From: Oxalobacteraceae bacterium
Lineage (GTDB): Bacteria; Pseudomonadota; Gammaproteobacteria; Burkholderiales; Burkholderiaceae_D
NCBI GenBank assembly: GCA_030698225.1
Contig: JAUYNR010000053.1
Span: 1 to 51,691 of the forward strand
Length of the DNA: 51,691 nt
Reading direction: 5' to 3'
The position numbers and the translations under genes are program-made. The notes under the pieces are model-generated. The model saw only the letters and a program-made list of their open reading frames with translations. It made no database searches and was not told where the DNA came from. Shown in pieces: positions 18,282 to 28,520 of this stretch. Position 1 is the first letter of the stretch. Each line of letters begins with the position of its first letter.

Positions 18282-19327
18282 TCGCTCCTAACTTGAGTCT
18301 TAAGTGCAGCCAACTCGGCTTCGAGAGCGGTGATGCGGTCGCTTAACAGATTCGGCTGCATGTGTTCTTGCGAGCCATTCAACATGCGATGACCCACCTG
18401 AATCCAGTCGAGCCATGCTGCCATGCCCTCCCCGCTGGTGGCGGACAGTTGCAACACCTCAATCTGCGGATTGACGCGCCGGGCGTACTCGATGCAGCGC
18501 GTTACATCAAACTGCAGATAAGGCAACAAATCGGTCTTATTGAGAACCATCAAACGCGCGGCGGCAAACATGTCAGGGTATTTGAGCGGTTTGTCCTCGC
18601 CTTCCGTCACCGACAGAATGACGACCTTCGCGGTCTCGCCCAAGTCCCACATCGCTGGACACACCAGGTTGCCAACGTTTTCAATAAACAGGATGCCGCC
18701 GTGATGATCGCCGTCGGCATGGTCAGTATCCGCGTCAGCAAGCACTTCGTGATGGTGATGATGCAAGGGCAGGCGCGAGAAAGCATCGCTGACCATTTGC
18801 GCATCCAGATGGCAGCCTTTGCCGGTGTTGATCTGGATTGCCGGCGCACCCGTGGCGCGGATGCGGTCGGCATCATTGCTGGTCTGCTGGTCACCTTCGA
18901 TCACCCCAACCGACAGGCCGCTTGCGCGCTGCTTCAATGCTTCAATGGTGGCGCACAGCAGCGTCGTCTTGCCGGAGCCAGGACTGGATACAAGATTGAG
19001 TGCCAGTATGCCATGTCCGGCGAAGTGCTCGCGGTTGTGGGTAGCGTGACGATTGTTTTCCCCCAGTACATCTTGCTCCAGACGAATCGCACGCGCCTGA
19101 CTCATCCCTGGTACGGACAAGTTGGCTAGGCCAGCACCGTAATGCAGATCCCCGGTAGCTGAATCGACCGCAACATGATCAGGTGAATGACTGTGCGCAT
19201 GGTCATCGTGCGTTTGCACATGTCCGTGATCATGCATATGACTGTGGTCATGCGCATGATGTTCCTTGTGGGCGATTTCCGATTGGTCAGCTTTTTCTTC
19301 GTTGGCGCATCCGCATACAACACACAT
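18278..19327 (-). CDS. hypB: HypB, nickel-delivery GTPase
   Basis: 349 residues. N-terminal CVVCGCA metal motif, then a long His-rich stretch (about 22-52, [20 protein letters not shown]), which stores nickel. The GTPase domain has P-loop [11 protein letters not shown], switch motifs ([23 protein letters not shown]) and the base-specific NKTD. A second His cluster ([17 protein letters not shown]) lies inside the G domain. With HypA it inserts Ni into the large subunits. A CAGGAG ribosome site precedes ATG 19327. Confidence 0.96.
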   Translation of the reverse strand: MCVVCGCANEEKADQSEIAHKEHHAHDHSHMHDHGHVQTHDDHAHSHSPDHVAVDSATGDLHYGAGLANLSVPGMSQARAIRLEQDVLGENNRHATHNREHFAGHGILALNLVSSPGSGKTTLLCATIEALKQRASGLSVGVIEGDQQTSNDADRIRATGAPAIQINTGKGCHLDAQMVSDAFSRLPLHHHHHEVLADADTDHADGDHHGGILFIENVGNLVCPAMWDLGETAKVVILSVTEGEDKPLKYPDMFAAARLMVLNKTDLLPYLQFDVTRCIEYARRVNPQIEVLQLSATSGEGMAAWLDWIQVGHRMLNGSQEHMQPNLLSDRITALEAELAALKTQVRSD

Positions 19328-19344
19328 AATTCATCTCCTGTTTT

Positions 19345-19364
19345 ATCCTGCCGTCTGGCAGGAT
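19345..19364 (-). promoter_or_regulatory. Perfect 8-bp-stem hairpin between hypA and hypB
   Basis: ATCCTGCC and GGCAGGAT flank a 4-base loop, just upstream of the hypB ribosome site. On the transcribed strand it is followed by AAAACAGGAG rather than a U run, so it is unlikely to be a terminator. It may act as an mRNA processing or stability element separating hypA from hypB. Confidence 0.5.
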
Positions 19365-19372
19365 CGTCTGTT

Positions 19373-19720
19373 TTAGTTATCTTCAACCATCATCTCGGTT
19401 ACTCGTAATTCGGTACCGCTGGTAGGCTGCAGCTGGTAATTTCCACAGTGCACACAAGGATCGCCGCGCGCCATAATATTGACCGTTGCGCTACATTGCA
19501 TACACCAAGCTTGACCGGGTGGTGTATCGATTTCGATGCGCGCATTCTGCAGGCATGTATCGTGCGCCATCACTTCCAGTGCAAAACGTAATGCGCGCAC
19601 CTCCACACCTGACAACGCTCCAGCCTCCAGTCGTAGCAGCGTGACACGCGCAAAACGCTCGCGCTTTGCCGCGTCCTCGACAATCTTTAAAATACCCCCA
19701 GCCAAGCTCACTTCATGCAT
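19373..19720 (-). CDS. hypA: HypA, nickel insertion protein
   Basis: 115 residues. The N-terminal MHEVSL with His2 binds Ni. A zinc-finger domain follows, with CMQC and CVHC cysteine pairs. It works with HypB to deliver nickel. I start it at ATG 19720, because MHE is invariant in the family; the frame is open far upstream but that reading lies inside hoxV. The start overlaps the hoxV stop by 8 bp. Confidence 0.95.
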   Translation of the reverse strand: MHEVSLAGGILKIVEDAAKRERFARVTLLRLEAGALSGVEVRALRFALEVMAHDTCLQNARIEIDTPPGQAWCMQCSATVNIMARGDPCVHCGNYQLQPTSGTELRVTEMMVEDN

Positions 19721-20837
19721 GTTCAAACTCAATCTTATAAGTAACGCAAGGATCAAACGCGGCAGCCAGAATGCCGATGTGGCGTACGGCCTGTGCCTGG
19801 CACAACGCGCACGCTGCAGTCGGCATCGCCGCCAATGCCTTTGCCACCACGCCAGATGGATGAAAATTCCATTCAGTGGGTGCCACGATCCGATAATCCA
19901 CAATATTCGCCAGCGGCGCAGCTTGCTCCAGCCGCACCCAATGCAGCAATAATCCTCGCGCCATTTCACTCCACGCCAGTGCTTCTCCGGGAGCCAGCAT
20001 TAAGGAGCCGAGTGCCAAATTGTCCAGCGCTTCGCCGCTCAACAAGGCCAGTTCCGCAATTCTCGCACCCAAACGCAACCAGGCGTTGGAGGTAGAAGAA
20101 CGATTACCGTCTATCCCGGCTACTCTTGTCCCGATACCTGTTTCGCATACATTCCCTTCACTGGTCGGCGCTCGGTCAAAATCATCGAATTTCGCGATGT
20201 TCTGTGCCAACGCATACAGTGCGTCCCTATCGGCATGCGGCAATAATGGCGTCTCAAATGTTTGTATCTGGATGGCATCGTCTTCAATATCGCGTAGTAA
20301 TTTCGCTGGAAAGGTTATAGCGCGCGTTACCCAAGTAAGCATACATTCATTAGGATTAGTCTGCCAACGCGCCAGCCATTCTGGAACAGACTCACCGAGC
20401 ACCTCAGTTTCGACCCACGCACGGAATGCAACCGAAGCTACTGGAGAACTTTCGGAAATATTCTCCCCAAACAGGGGACAGTCCCGCAGTGACTGCAATG
20501 CGGCAATAGTAGAATTTTTGTCAGATCGACCAATCAGGCGCGGCCAGTCGATCCAGATACGCCGTACATGCTCACGCGCCGTTTCTGCAGCTAGGCTGGA
20601 GAGCTCCTGCGTCGTGGCGTGAGTTCGCAGACCGCAGGCGGCATCGATCGCCAGTTGGGCAGTCAAGCGATGTGCTTCGCCGCACAATGCATACAAGCGC
20701 GGTAATTGTTGCGACGCAGCCTGAGCGGACTTGCCGCGCAACAACACACCAGCCAACGCTGCACGATTGCTACTGATAGTCGGCAATGTCTGGCCCGGAC
20801 GGAAGGTCAGCTGCCCGACCTGTAATTGCGCTGTCAT
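19713..20837 (-). CDS. hoxV: HoxV/HupK, large-subunit maturation protein
   Basis: 374 residues. It resembles a hydrogenase large subunit that has lost the catalytic cysteines: WNFHPSGVVAKAL and the terminal AAFDPCVTYKIEFEHA are remnants of the L2 region. HoxV is proposed to hold the Fe(CN)2CO unit with HoxL while the group 1d enzyme is assembled in the presence of O2. The start overlaps the hoxT stop by ATGA. Confidence 0.9.
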   Translation of the reverse strand: MTAQLQVGQLTFRPGQTLPTISSNRAALAGVLLRGKSAQAASQQLPRLYALCGEAHRLTAQLAIDAACGLRTHATTQELSSLAAETAREHVRRIWIDWPRLIGRSDKNSTIAALQSLRDCPLFGENISESSPVASVAFRAWVETEVLGESVPEWLARWQTNPNECMLTWVTRAITFPAKLLRDIEDDAIQIQTFETPLLPHADRDALYALAQNIAKFDDFDRAPTSEGNVCETGIGTRVAGIDGNRSSTSNAWLRLGARIAELALLSGEALDNLALGSLMLAPGEALAWSEMARGLLLHWVRLEQAAPLANIVDYRIVAPTEWNFHPSGVVAKALAAMPTAACALCQAQAVRHIGILAAAFDPCVTYKIEFEHA

Positions 20838-21403
20838 GCCTTTTCTCCAATACGAGGCCCCACGCGTCCCAAAAGAAAAGCTCGCCGGCCAGGTATCGGT
20901 GCGGATGCCAGTGCTGCCTGTGCGATCGGCGCTTTGCGTAACAGACCTAGCACTTCCTGGGCAGTCGCGTGTGCCGCCGCCTGATCAGCAAACTCAAACA
21001 TAGGCGAGAATAGCGAGCACATCTCATAAGCCCCAAAAGATGCCTCGTGCGCGCCAATGAATTCAAAATGTTCGCCACCAAAATTGCGCTCGCATACCTG
21101 TCCTATCGGCATGGCTACCTGTCCTTGCAGCGGCAGCCAAATCAGGTTCATGAACCAAGGTGTCATCAATATCCCGAGAGCTGCCAGCGTGCCGTCTATA
21201 TCGGTGTAGGCTTCAAAACCAACAGCCTCCACAATCAAACCTGAATGCAGCACCGGCACACCCTGCATGCGTGTGTTGCCAATCACGCTGAATACACGTG
21301 TGAGTGCGGCTGCCTGCGCCGCCAGATCGACATACGGCAATGCCGCCTGCTCTGTTAACACAGGTGCAACTGTTATACACTTGAGAACTGAGAGGTTTGT
21401 CAT
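20834..21403 (-). CDS. hoxT: HoxT/HupJ, hydrogenase assembly chaperone (HybE family)
   Basis: 189 residues, HybE/HupJ family (MQGVPVLHSGLIVEAVGFE, LGILMTPWFMNLIWLP, FEFIGAHEASFGAYEMCSLFSPM). These proteins assist maturation of the Tat-exported small subunit and its FeS clusters. It directly follows hoxR. Confidence 0.92.
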   Translation of the reverse strand: MTNLSVLKCITVAPVLTEQAALPYVDLAAQAAALTRVFSVIGNTRMQGVPVLHSGLIVEAVGFEAYTDIDGTLAALGILMTPWFMNLIWLPLQGQVAMPIGQVCERNFGGEHFEFIGAHEASFGAYEMCSLFSPMFEFADQAAAHATAQEVLGLLRKAPIAQAALASAPIPGRRAFLLGRVGPRIGEKA

Positions 21404-21646
21404 TTACGGGTCCGTATGCAGCACCATGAACTGTTCTGCTGCGCCGTCGCAATTGGGGCAACGCCAATGCGATGGCAACTGGGAAAATGGCGTACCAGGT
21501 GGAATTTGCCAAACGGGGTCACCCTCGGCCGGATCATAGACCCACCAGCAGATTTTGCATTCAAGACTGGTGCCGGCTGCGAGCTTGGTCGCGTCGCCCA
21601 AGTAACTTCCCTCGAAATGCACACCGCCTCCAAAACCGGAACTCAT
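21404..21646 (-). CDS. hoxR: HoxR/HupI rubredoxin
   Basis: 80 residues. Two rubredoxin knuckles, CKICWWVYDP and HWRCPNCDG, bind one Fe. In group 1d systems HoxR supports assembly of the special proximal FeS cluster under O2. Start ATG 21646 gives an ATGA overlap with hoxQ; the longer frame upstream lies inside hoxQ. Confidence 0.93.
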   Translation of the reverse strand: MSSGFGGGVHFEGSYLGDATKLAAGTSLECKICWWVYDPAEGDPVWQIPPGTPFSQLPSHWRCPNCDGAAEQFMVLHTDP

Positions 21647-22500
21647 GCACCCTCCACCCACTTCAACACTTCCGTCAAGCGCACGCAAGAATCTTGCAAG
21701 TCCTCCCGCGCCGCGCACGCGACTTCCGGTATATTAATAATTTCCACCGTGTTCAGAATGATCGTATCGGACGAGTTGTAATACGTCACGCGCCAGCAAT
21801 TCGGTACCAGAGTGCTAATAATGCGGCAATTGCCGTACCCGCGCGATAGGATCAACACGCTCCCGCCGACCAGGCGCTCTTCGAGAAAGGACACATCTTC
21901 TGGCGACAACGGCAGCAAGGTCAGATTGACCACGTGCGCTGGCATCCCCGTCCGCCAGGTTAATATTTGCTCATTGAGTTCGGCGATGATCGACGGTGCA
22001 TTCATCACCTGGGGCGGCAAATGGGATGGCACCGCGATCGCCAGCACATCGCGTGCACCGTTGCGCGCCGCGCTGATCAGCACTTGCGGCACAGGCCCGA
22101 TGTCGATCTGATCAGCCACAACACGGCCGCCCTGGCTGATGACTGTACGCCAGACGCCTGCAAAGATCGCCTCCTGAATCCGGATCGAAGATTCGCCTTC
22201 AACGCGGGCGCTCACCTCCCCTTCGCCCAGCACCTGATTGATCAACCTGAGATTGTTCGCATCCAACACGCAGAGATCGATCGGCTCGGCCTCCCCGCCA
22301 CCGGCTGTTACCTCAAGCGCAGTCAAAATGTCACGCAGCACCCGATGCGCCTCCTTCAGATTGGCCATCTCCTCCGGCTCCGGCAAGATGGGCGTGGTAT
22401 AGGTTTGCATGCCCTGCGGCATTGTCATGTAATCGAGTTCCACTTCCTCAATCTGACTGCCAGGGCCTATCGATACGACGGGGATCGGAAAGGGATTCAT
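21643..22500 (-). CDS. hoxQ: HoxQ/HupH, small-subunit chaperone
   Basis: 285 residues from ATG 22500 (MNPFPIPVVSIGPGSQ); the frame is open 13 codons further but the family begins at MNPF. Conserved blocks include LNEQILTWRTGMPAHVVNLTLLPLSPED and SRGYGNCRIISTLVPNCWRVTYYNS. With HoxO it binds the HoxK precursor and its Tat signal, holding export until the large subunit is ready. Confidence 0.93.
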   Translation of the reverse strand: MNPFPIPVVSIGPGSQIEEVELDYMTMPQGMQTYTTPILPEPEEMANLKEAHRVLRDILTALEVTAGGGEAEPIDLCVLDANNLRLINQVLGEGEVSARVEGESSIRIQEAIFAGVWRTVISQGGRVVADQIDIGPVPQVLISAARNGARDVLAIAVPSHLPPQVMNAPSIIAELNEQILTWRTGMPAHVVNLTLLPLSPEDVSFLEERLVGGSVLILSRGYGNCRIISTLVPNCWRVTYYNSSDTIILNTVEIINIPEVACAAREDLQDSCVRLTEVLKWVEGA

Positions 22501-22529
22501 ATTCAATTTCTCATGTGAGTGCGGCGGCT

Positions 22530-23012
22530 TCAGTGACAAGCACTGACAGCGATTGACGATACGAGTGGAATCCCGATTCCGGGCACGCGCGAAGGAGGCA
22601 TGGCCAGCGCTTGCGCCACCTCTCTGAGATAGTCATCCCAATCGAGCATTCCGGCCACCGTAGTCACATACTGTCCATCACGCAGGAACACCAGAGCAGG
22701 TCTACGCGTCGCGCCATAACGCTTGGCCAGTCCATCTTCACTGTCGCGTTCAGCGACAGCAATCCGAAAACGTGATGAAAAGTGACGTTGCAATTCAGGC
22801 AGTACGACAGCCACATCCAGACACTCGGGAAAACGAACTGGATCGCCGGCGATGAATAGCACGCAATCTCCCGTCTTCGAGATGCATGCATTTTGCTGCT
22901 CGTCTTTCACCCACGCTGCACCGAACTCCGACACTAAGCGCTGCATTAACGCTGGCGTGCTCGGCAAGGTGTGCGGGGCGGGAGTTTCCAGCATGGCGGT
23001 TTCGGTAGTCAT
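22530..23012 (-). CDS. hoxO: HoxO/HupG, Tat-signal chaperone (thioredoxin fold)
   Basis: 160 residues from ATG 23012 (MTTETAM), with GAAAG upstream. Thioredoxin-like fold without the CxxC active site (RYGATRRPALVFLRDGQYVTTVAGMLDW), as in HoxO/HyaE. It binds the HoxK signal peptide as quality control before Tat export. Confidence 0.92.
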   Translation of the reverse strand: MTTETAMLETPAPHTLPSTPALMQRLVSEFGAAWVKDEQQNACISKTGDCVLFIAGDPVRFPECLDVAVVLPELQRHFSSRFRIAVAERDSEDGLAKRYGATRRPALVFLRDGQYVTTVAGMLDWDDYLREVAQALAMPPSRVPGIGIPLVSSIAVSACH

Positions 23013-23048
23013 AAAGTATCTTTCAAATAGAGGGTTCGGCAAGAATGC

Positions 23049-23378
23049 TCATAACGGCACTTCGTAGCGCTGACTTTGATGTGCAAATACTGCAATGTCG
23101 GCTTCACTCATGCTCGAAGGCAAAGCGAAATCCGGCACAGCTATATCATCGGACCGACCACTGAGCACGGCTTGCAGCATATCCAACACATCATTTATTT
23201 CCGCAGCACGTGAGGCTTCTATCCTTTCGCGCGCGTCGTCAAGAAAGGCCAACAACCAGTCCCCCTGAACACAATCGCCCACCAGCAATGTTGAAATACG
23301 CCGGCTCTCGCCGCGGCCATGGCAATAAGCAAACCCTGGTTCGACCGTCCTGACCTGCATGGGAATACCAATACACAT
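23049..23378 (-). CDS. hoxL: HoxL/HupF, HypC-like chaperone for the group 1d enzyme
   Basis: 109 residues. HypC-type start MCIGIPMQ with C2, and the conserved YCHGRGESR. Longer at the C terminus than hypC. It protects the active-site precursor of HoxG during aerobic growth, together with HoxV. Confidence 0.94.
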   Translation of the reverse strand: MCIGIPMQVRTVEPGFAYCHGRGESRRISTLLVGDCVQGDWLLAFLDDARERIEASRAAEINDVLDMLQAVLSGRSDDIAVPDFALPSSMSEADIAVFAHQSQRYEVPL

Positions 23379-23387
23379 ATTTCCCTC

Positions 23388-24032
23388 TCAATCGTTGGCT
23401 GGCATAAAGCGCTCGTCGCCTATACGGCAGGCGATGTTCTCTGCTGGCCGCTCCGATTCATACCGATCGAGCGCCAGATGCGGCAGCGTAATAGCTTCCT
23501 CCGGCGCCAGCGGTATAGTTCGAGCAATCGGCACCGCGCCCCAATTTCTCAGCCGGACCAACGCGTGTTGCAGGGCCGGTTCGATCGCTGCCTTCAGCAG
23601 CGGACGCAGACTGCCCCCGTAATCCTCGATTTCTTCCGGCTGACAACCGATCAACACCACCTCTTTAGGATATCTACCGGTAAGATGCGCCAACGCCAGC
23701 ACCTCTTGAAAACCTGTCTGGTGCAAGCTCATTTTTTTTGCGCCGAGATACTTTGGTACATCTTCACCCTCTACCACCTTCATCTCGCCGGGAGCCAGAC
23801 CATAATCGATCGCATCAAAGATCAGCAAGTAATCGGCACATTGCACATGCTGGATCAAGTACAGTCCCTGAGTGCCGCCGTCGATCAATTGCACGCCCGA
23901 TGCAAACTCATAACGCTGCTGCAGGATTTCGGCACAACGCACACCAAAACCTTCGTCGGCCCATAACACATTGCCAATCCCGAGCACGATAATGGTTGGC
24001 GCATCGCCCATGGTTTGTGACATCATTTTCAA
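23388..24032 (-). CDS. hoxM: HoxM/HupD, HoxG-processing endopeptidase
   Basis: 214 residues, HybD/HupD family. LGIGNVLWADEGFGVR contains the Ni-sensing Glu (E27), IFDAIDYG the Asp, and SLHQTGFQEVL the His. It removes the HoxG C-terminal extension after Ni is inserted. The start could be any of three clustered Met codons (24032, 24026 or 24023). Confidence 0.94.
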   Translation of the reverse strand: MKMMSQTMGDAPTIIVLGIGNVLWADEGFGVRCAEILQQRYEFASGVQLIDGGTQGLYLIQHVQCADYLLIFDAIDYGLAPGEMKVVEGEDVPKYLGAKKMSLHQTGFQEVLALAHLTGRYPKEVVLIGCQPEEIEDYGGSLRPLLKAAIEPALQHALVRLRNWGAVPIARTIPLAPEEAITLPHLALDRYESERPAENIACRIGDERFMPAND

Positions 24033-24034
24033 CC

Positions 24035-24769
24035 TCAGTGTTTAAAGGTCCGGTAACCGGAGATCATGGTGCTGACGACACTTGTGCGTCCCATGATGTC
24101 TTCCCGTATGGCTGCATAAACATGCACAATGATAAATACGATGATTGCCCACATGCCGACGTGATGCCAGGTATGCACATCCTGCGACTGACCCATCAGC
24201 GGAATCACCCATCCGAATAGCCGATCAGCCCATGAGCCGCGTTGCAGTCCCTCCCCATACATCGCAAAACCGGTAAAAATCATGAATACCGATGTCATGA
24301 GGAAAACAAAAAACATGGCGAAGCGTGCTAGCGGGTTATGTCCCACGTAACGACTGGGTTGTGCCACTATGAAGGCATACCACTTCATCATCGTCCACAC
24401 TTCACGCCAGTAAGCAGCTGTGAAAATTGGCACCCAGAACATCTCGCGTGCATGGTGATTGCCAGCGCAAGCCCAATAGATGCGACCCAGCATGCCAACC
24501 GTAAATATATAAGCCGCCGTAAAATGGGCAAAACGGATATATCCCATTAAAAAATTCGCACTTGCCTCACCAGGCTGCGTCGGTAGCGGACTGCCGATAA
24601 AATAGCCTGTTACTGCGAGTACGGTAATGGCCAATACATTAATCCAGTGCCAGATCCTGACCGGCGCTTCATAGACATAGACTGATTTAACTGAGGCACC
24701 GTGCGCAACGGCGTTCTCGTCTGTGCCGGTTGCATCCGGCAGATGTTCTGAAGTGGTATGCGTAGCCAT
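24035..24769 (-). CDS. hoxZ: HoxZ/HupC, cytochrome b membrane anchor
   Basis: 244 residues. Four hydrophobic helices (about 42-60, 82-100, 148-170, 203-222). Heme-ligand histidines lie in RIWHWINV (H41), RFAHFTAAY (H82) and HTWHHVGMW...HVYAAI. It passes electrons from HoxKG to quinone in the inner membrane. The N-terminal 30 residues are hydrophilic. Confidence 0.95.
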   Translation of the reverse strand: MATHTTSEHLPDATGTDENAVAHGASVKSVYVYEAPVRIWHWINVLAITVLAVTGYFIGSPLPTQPGEASANFLMGYIRFAHFTAAYIFTVGMLGRIYWACAGNHHAREMFWVPIFTAAYWREVWTMMKWYAFIVAQPSRYVGHNPLARFAMFFVFLMTSVFMIFTGFAMYGEGLQRGSWADRLFGWVIPLMGQSQDVHTWHHVGMWAIIVFIIVHVYAAIREDIMGRTSVVSTMISGYRTFKH

Positions 24770-24790
24770 GTTGTCTCCATCGTACGGTGT

Positions 24791-26653
24791 TTAGCGTACT
24801 GTAATGTTAGTGAGTTCCTGACCATCTGGACTCATGATATGAGTCGAACATGCCATGCAGGGATCGAACGAATGCAGTGTTCGCAGGATCTCGACCGGCT
24901 GATCTGGATTAACCATCGGCGTATTCATCAACGCGGCCTCAAAGGCTCCAATCTGCCCTTTGCTGTCCCGTGGACCAGCATTCCATGTACTGGGAACCAC
25001 ACACTGATAATTCTCGATCTTGCCATCCTTGATCTTGATCCAGTGCCCTAAGGCACCGCGCGGGGCTGCGACTGTTCCGACGCCGTGAGCCTCCTTCGGC
25101 CACGTACTCGGGTCCCATTTTTCGACATTTGCGGTGGATGAATCGCCTGCCTTGATGTTAGCTATCATTTCATTGAAGTCGGCCAACATCATTTCGGCGC
25201 AATTGATGGATTCCAACGCCCGCGTCAGTGTGCGGCCGATCGTCGTAGGCAGCAATTGCTTGGCCGTGTAATTGGTCTCCTTCAGACCGAGTGCTTTCGG
25301 AATATCAACATTGATCGCCTGAGCAGAAGTAACAATCTGATTCTTGATATAACCTGCGCCGGCATGATTTGGATTTTTAACCGCATGGGCATAACCAAGT
25401 ATGTAGCGCGCAAGCGGTCCAACTTCCATCGCATGGCCACGCCAGCGCGGCGCTTTGACCCACGAATATTTCGCCTCTTCATCGATTTGCTCGATGGCAG
25501 TCCGTGTGCCCTTTGTCTTGGGGCCAAGCTCGTAATTCGGATCGGTGACACCATCCCACGGATGGAGCCCTTTTGTTTCGTCAGCGTACTTGTACCAGGA
25601 ATGTGAAACGAACTCCTGGACTTGCTGAGGATCACGCGGATCGACCGGGAAAATCTCATCCCAGTTTCCGTTAAGAATAGCGCCTCCAGGCATCTGGTTG
25701 GTGCTGTCATCGTAATTCACCTTCGGATAGGCGCCGTAATCCATGACATTGGTAGCCGACAAACCACCACCATAGAGCCAGCCCGCATCCTTGTAGATGG
25801 TTCCGATAGCCAGCACGTCAGGAATGTAGACATTCCTGCAAAAATCGATAGCCTCCTCAATGCGCGCCCTCACAAAATTGAGACGCTCCATATTTAGTGG
25901 CGCACCGGCGGCGCCGTTGCCGTCAAGGTTAATCGCACAGGGAACACCACCCACCAGATAGTTCGGATGCGGATTTTTCCCGCCGAAAATGGTATGGATT
26001 TTCACCCATTCCTTTTGCAGATCCAAGGCTTCCAGATAATGGGAAAGCGCCATCAGATTTGCTTCTGGCGGTAACTTGTACGCAGCGTTGCCCCAATAAC
26101 CATTCTTGAACGGGCCAAGCTGGCCACTTTCCACGAATTTCTTGATGCGGTTCTGAATGTCGCGGAAGTAGCCTGGCGACGACATCGGGTGGGACGGCGA
26201 CACCGTTTGTTGAAGTTCCGAGGTACGCTTTGGATCGGCTTTGAGTGCCGACAGTATGTCCACCCAATCAAGCGCGTGCAGATGGTAAAAGTGCACGACA
26301 TGGTCATGTACCTGCAACGTCTTCGCCATGATTTCGCGGATCAGGTGTGCATTTTTTGGCACCTTGATGCCAAGCGCATCTTCCACAGCGCGTACCGAAG
26401 CGAGCGCATGACAGCCTGTGCAGACACCGCAGATCCGTTCGACGAAAGCCCATGCGTCGCGCGGATCGCGTCCTTTCAAAATCACCTCGAGTCCGCGCCA
26501 CATGGTGCCGGTCGAGACAGCGTTGCGGATTACGTTATTGGCGTCGAGATTGACTTCAACCCGCATGTGTCCTTCAATACGTGTGACTGGGTCTACCACA
26601 ATGCGCCGACCGATATTATTTAGTTTGTAACCCTGAGTTTCGTAATTTGGCAT
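24791..26653 (-). CDS. hoxG: HoxG, large subunit of group 1d uptake hydrogenase
   Basis: 620 residues, the normal length. NiFe ligands are C75 and C78 in [11 protein letters not shown] and C599 and C602 in DPCMACSTH. The 15-residue extension after H605 is the part cut off by HoxM. C81 lies next to the site at the same number as C81 of Cupriavidus HoxG, a position discussed for oxygen tolerance. The enzyme oxidises H2 on the periplasmic side; HoxG is co-exported with HoxK. The start lies 46 bp after the hoxK stop. Confidence 0.97.
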   Translation of the reverse strand: MPNYETQGYKLNNIGRRIVVDPVTRIEGHMRVEVNLDANNVIRNAVSTGTMWRGLEVILKGRDPRDAWAFVERICGVCTGCHALASVRAVEDALGIKVPKNAHLIREIMAKTLQVHDHVVHFYHLHALDWVDILSALKADPKRTSELQQTVSPSHPMSSPGYFRDIQNRIKKFVESGQLGPFKNGYWGNAAYKLPPEANLMALSHYLEALDLQKEWVKIHTIFGGKNPHPNYLVGGVPCAINLDGNGAAGAPLNMERLNFVRARIEEAIDFCRNVYIPDVLAIGTIYKDAGWLYGGGLSATNVMDYGAYPKVNYDDSTNQMPGGAILNGNWDEIFPVDPRDPQQVQEFVSHSWYKYADETKGLHPWDGVTDPNYELGPKTKGTRTAIEQIDEEAKYSWVKAPRWRGHAMEVGPLARYILGYAHAVKNPNHAGAGYIKNQIVTSAQAINVDIPKALGLKETNYTAKQLLPTTIGRTLTRALESINCAEMMLADFNEMIANIKAGDSSTANVEKWDPSTWPKEAHGVGTVAAPRGALGHWIKIKDGKIENYQCVVPSTWNAGPRDSKGQIGAFEAALMNTPMVNPDQPVEILRTLHSFDPCMACSTHIMSPDGQELTNITVR

Positions 26654-26699
26654 AATCTGTCCTTTTTCGCGTTCTGGCTATGGAGCTGTACTGACGTTT

Positions 26700-27782
26700 T
26701 TATTGGCCTGCGTCGGCAGAATCGTTTTTCTGAGTCGCGCGCTTGATGGCCGACACCGCTGCATGCGCAGCCGCCGCAGCTCCGACAACGCCTGCCGCCG
26801 TAGCGCCGATTTGATCCGCATTGGCTTCAATGCCGAACTGGTGGATATCGGTTAGGCGGTTATAAAAGGAACCCTTGTCCCAGAAGCCGTCTTCCGAACA
26901 GCCGATGCATCCATGACCGGATTGGATCGGGAAGCTGGTACCCTCATTCCAGCGCGTCGTAGAACAGGCGTTGTAGGTAGTCGGGCCCTTGCAGCCAACC
27001 TTGTAAAGACAATAGCCTTTACGCGCCGCGTCATCATCCCAGGATTCAACAAACTGACCGGCATCGAAGTGCGGGCGGCGATAGCACTTATCATGAATGC
27101 GCTGGCTGTAAAACATTTTTGGCCGCCCTTGGCGATCAAGTTCTGGCATTTTGTCGAACGTCAGCATATAAGTGATAACACCAGTCATCACTTCGGCAAT
27201 CGGCGGACAACCGGGCACCTTGATGATGGGCTTGTCGAGGATTACTTTATGGATGGGAGTGGCCTGCGTCGGATTCGGCTTGGCGGCCTGCACACAACCC
27301 CAGGAGGCGCACGAACCCCACGAGATGATCGCTTTTGCATCCTTGGCGACATGACGCAACTGCTCAATGAATGGCCTGCCGCCGATGATGCAGCTCATAC
27401 CATCCTGATTAAGCGGTGGATTTCCTTCCACTGCGAGGATATAGTTGCCCTTGTACTTCGTAATAATTTCTTCGAGAATGGCTTCGGCCTGGTGACCGGC
27501 AGCGGACATCAGCGTGTCGTCGTAATCGAGCGAAATCATCGATAGCACGACATCCTTGGCGAGCGGATGTGCGGAACGGATAAATGATTCCGAGCAACAG
27601 GTGCATTCCAAGCCATGCAGCCATAACACCGGTATGCGGGGTTTTGTTTCCATTGCATGTGCTATTTGCGGCACAAATGAGGGTCCAAGACCCAATGAGG
27701 TAGCTGTCAGTGAACAATATTTCAGAAAACTGCGACGTGAAATGCCTTGACGCCGCATGACCTCATAAAAAGTTTCAATCAT
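26700..27782 (-). CDS. hoxK: HoxK, Tat-exported small subunit of group 1d hydrogenase
   Basis: 360 residues. Twin-arginine signal SRRSFLK (15-21), probably cleaved after AHA (41-43). In mature numbering the proximal cluster has all six cysteines of oxygen-tolerant enzymes (C17, C19, C20, C115, C120, C149; precursor C60, C62, C63, C158, C163, C192), which predicts a [4Fe-3S] cluster. Medial and distal ligands follow ([35 protein letters not shown]). The C-terminal Ala-rich helix (about 326-346) anchors it to the membrane. It is the first gene of the operon, about 110 bp downstream of a sigma-54 promoter. Confidence 0.97.
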   Translation of the reverse strand: MIETFYEVMRRQGISRRSFLKYCSLTATSLGLGPSFVPQIAHAMETKPRIPVLWLHGLECTCCSESFIRSAHPLAKDVVLSMISLDYDDTLMSAAGHQAEAILEEIITKYKGNYILAVEGNPPLNQDGMSCIIGGRPFIEQLRHVAKDAKAIISWGSCASWGCVQAAKPNPTQATPIHKVILDKPIIKVPGCPPIAEVMTGVITYMLTFDKMPELDRQGRPKMFYSQRIHDKCYRRPHFDAGQFVESWDDDAARKGYCLYKVGCKGPTTYNACSTTRWNEGTSFPIQSGHGCIGCSEDGFWDKGSFYNRLTDIHQFGIEANADQIGATAAGVVGAAAAAHAAVSAIKRATQKNDSADAGQ

Positions 27783-28153
27783 TCGAAATCTCCTCCGGTA
27801 TCCACTGTATTTTTAGTTTGTCGTATTCCAGTCAATTGTTTCAACGGATGCTGCAACCGCACAACCATCTGACAGGGTTCCTATTGATGGGCAACTTTCG
27901 TGCCACAGCAACAAGGAACGAAAAAATAAGGAAAAAGGGTGCAGTGTTGCCCCTTGCGTGCGGGAAATCGCTTTTCACGCCTAAGTGTGACGATCAATCT
28001 AATCAGTACGCAGTACAAAATGGAAGGCTACTAACCAGCTTCAAGCATGTTGCAGTGCAAAAGAAATTCTCAGATTGGAAAATGCAAACGATTGAAAATT
28101 ATTGAGATTGTTGCGAAGATCAGAGTGTCAGCCTGAAGGCTGAAGCGGGGGGC
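27651..28153 (-). repeat. Repeat R1: original hoxK 5' end plus upstream region
   Basis: About 500 bp, starting inside hoxK codon 44 and running upstream past its promoter. It is nearly co-linear with 34484-34988 (R2, roughly 85-90% identical by eye) and partly with 41030-41747 (R3). This copy contains the intact hoxK gene, so I take it as the parent. Beyond the promoter it contains a direct run of matches including CTAACCAGCTTCAAGCATG. Confidence 0.85.
27893..27907 (-). promoter_or_regulatory. Sigma-54 promoter of the hoxK operon
   Basis: On the minus strand the sequence TGGCACGAAAGTTGC fits the -24 (TGGCAC) and -12 (TTGC) consensus with exact spacing. Transcription would start near 27881, leaving a leader of about 100 nt before hoxK. 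Consistent with activation by HoxA. The same element is kept at 34724-34738. Confidence 0.85.
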
Positions 28154-28204
28154 GATTGGGTTATAGTAGGGCTGCAACCCGATTTGGTTAAAATTTCAGC
28201 GGCA

Positions 28205-28490
28205 GAACGTGACGAATACCATTGGCGTAACAGGGCCAAAAAATTCACAAACTATCGAACACGCGAGCCAAGTGGAGAGGTCGATAAAGCCAAACGCAGC
28301 AAGAATCGCAGCCAGTCAAAGATTCATGCTCCGGGTGGAGCACGTCTTTGAGGTGGTAAAACGCTTGTGGGGCTTTACGAAAGACCGTTACCGGGGTCTG
28401 TCCAAGAATGCGTGCGTGCATTTACGGCGCTAGCGTTAGCCAATATCTACTTGTCATGTCACACAGGCGCTGCGTCCGTAGTGGGCGAAT
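28205..28490 (+). pseudogene. IS5-family transposase remnant (C-terminal part)
   Basis: Pieces in shifted frames read QRFMLRVEHVFEVVKRLWGFTKDRYRGLSKN, AKRSKNRSQSKIHAPG and TALALANIYLSC. This is the C-terminal region of IS5 transposases (KSRIRAKVEHVFRVVKR...RYRGLAKN...ALANL). There is no N-terminal part and there are frameshifts, so it is inactive. Confidence 0.7.
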
Positions 28491-28520
28491 AACGGACCAA
28501 AAGCCCGTTAAAAGACCAAA

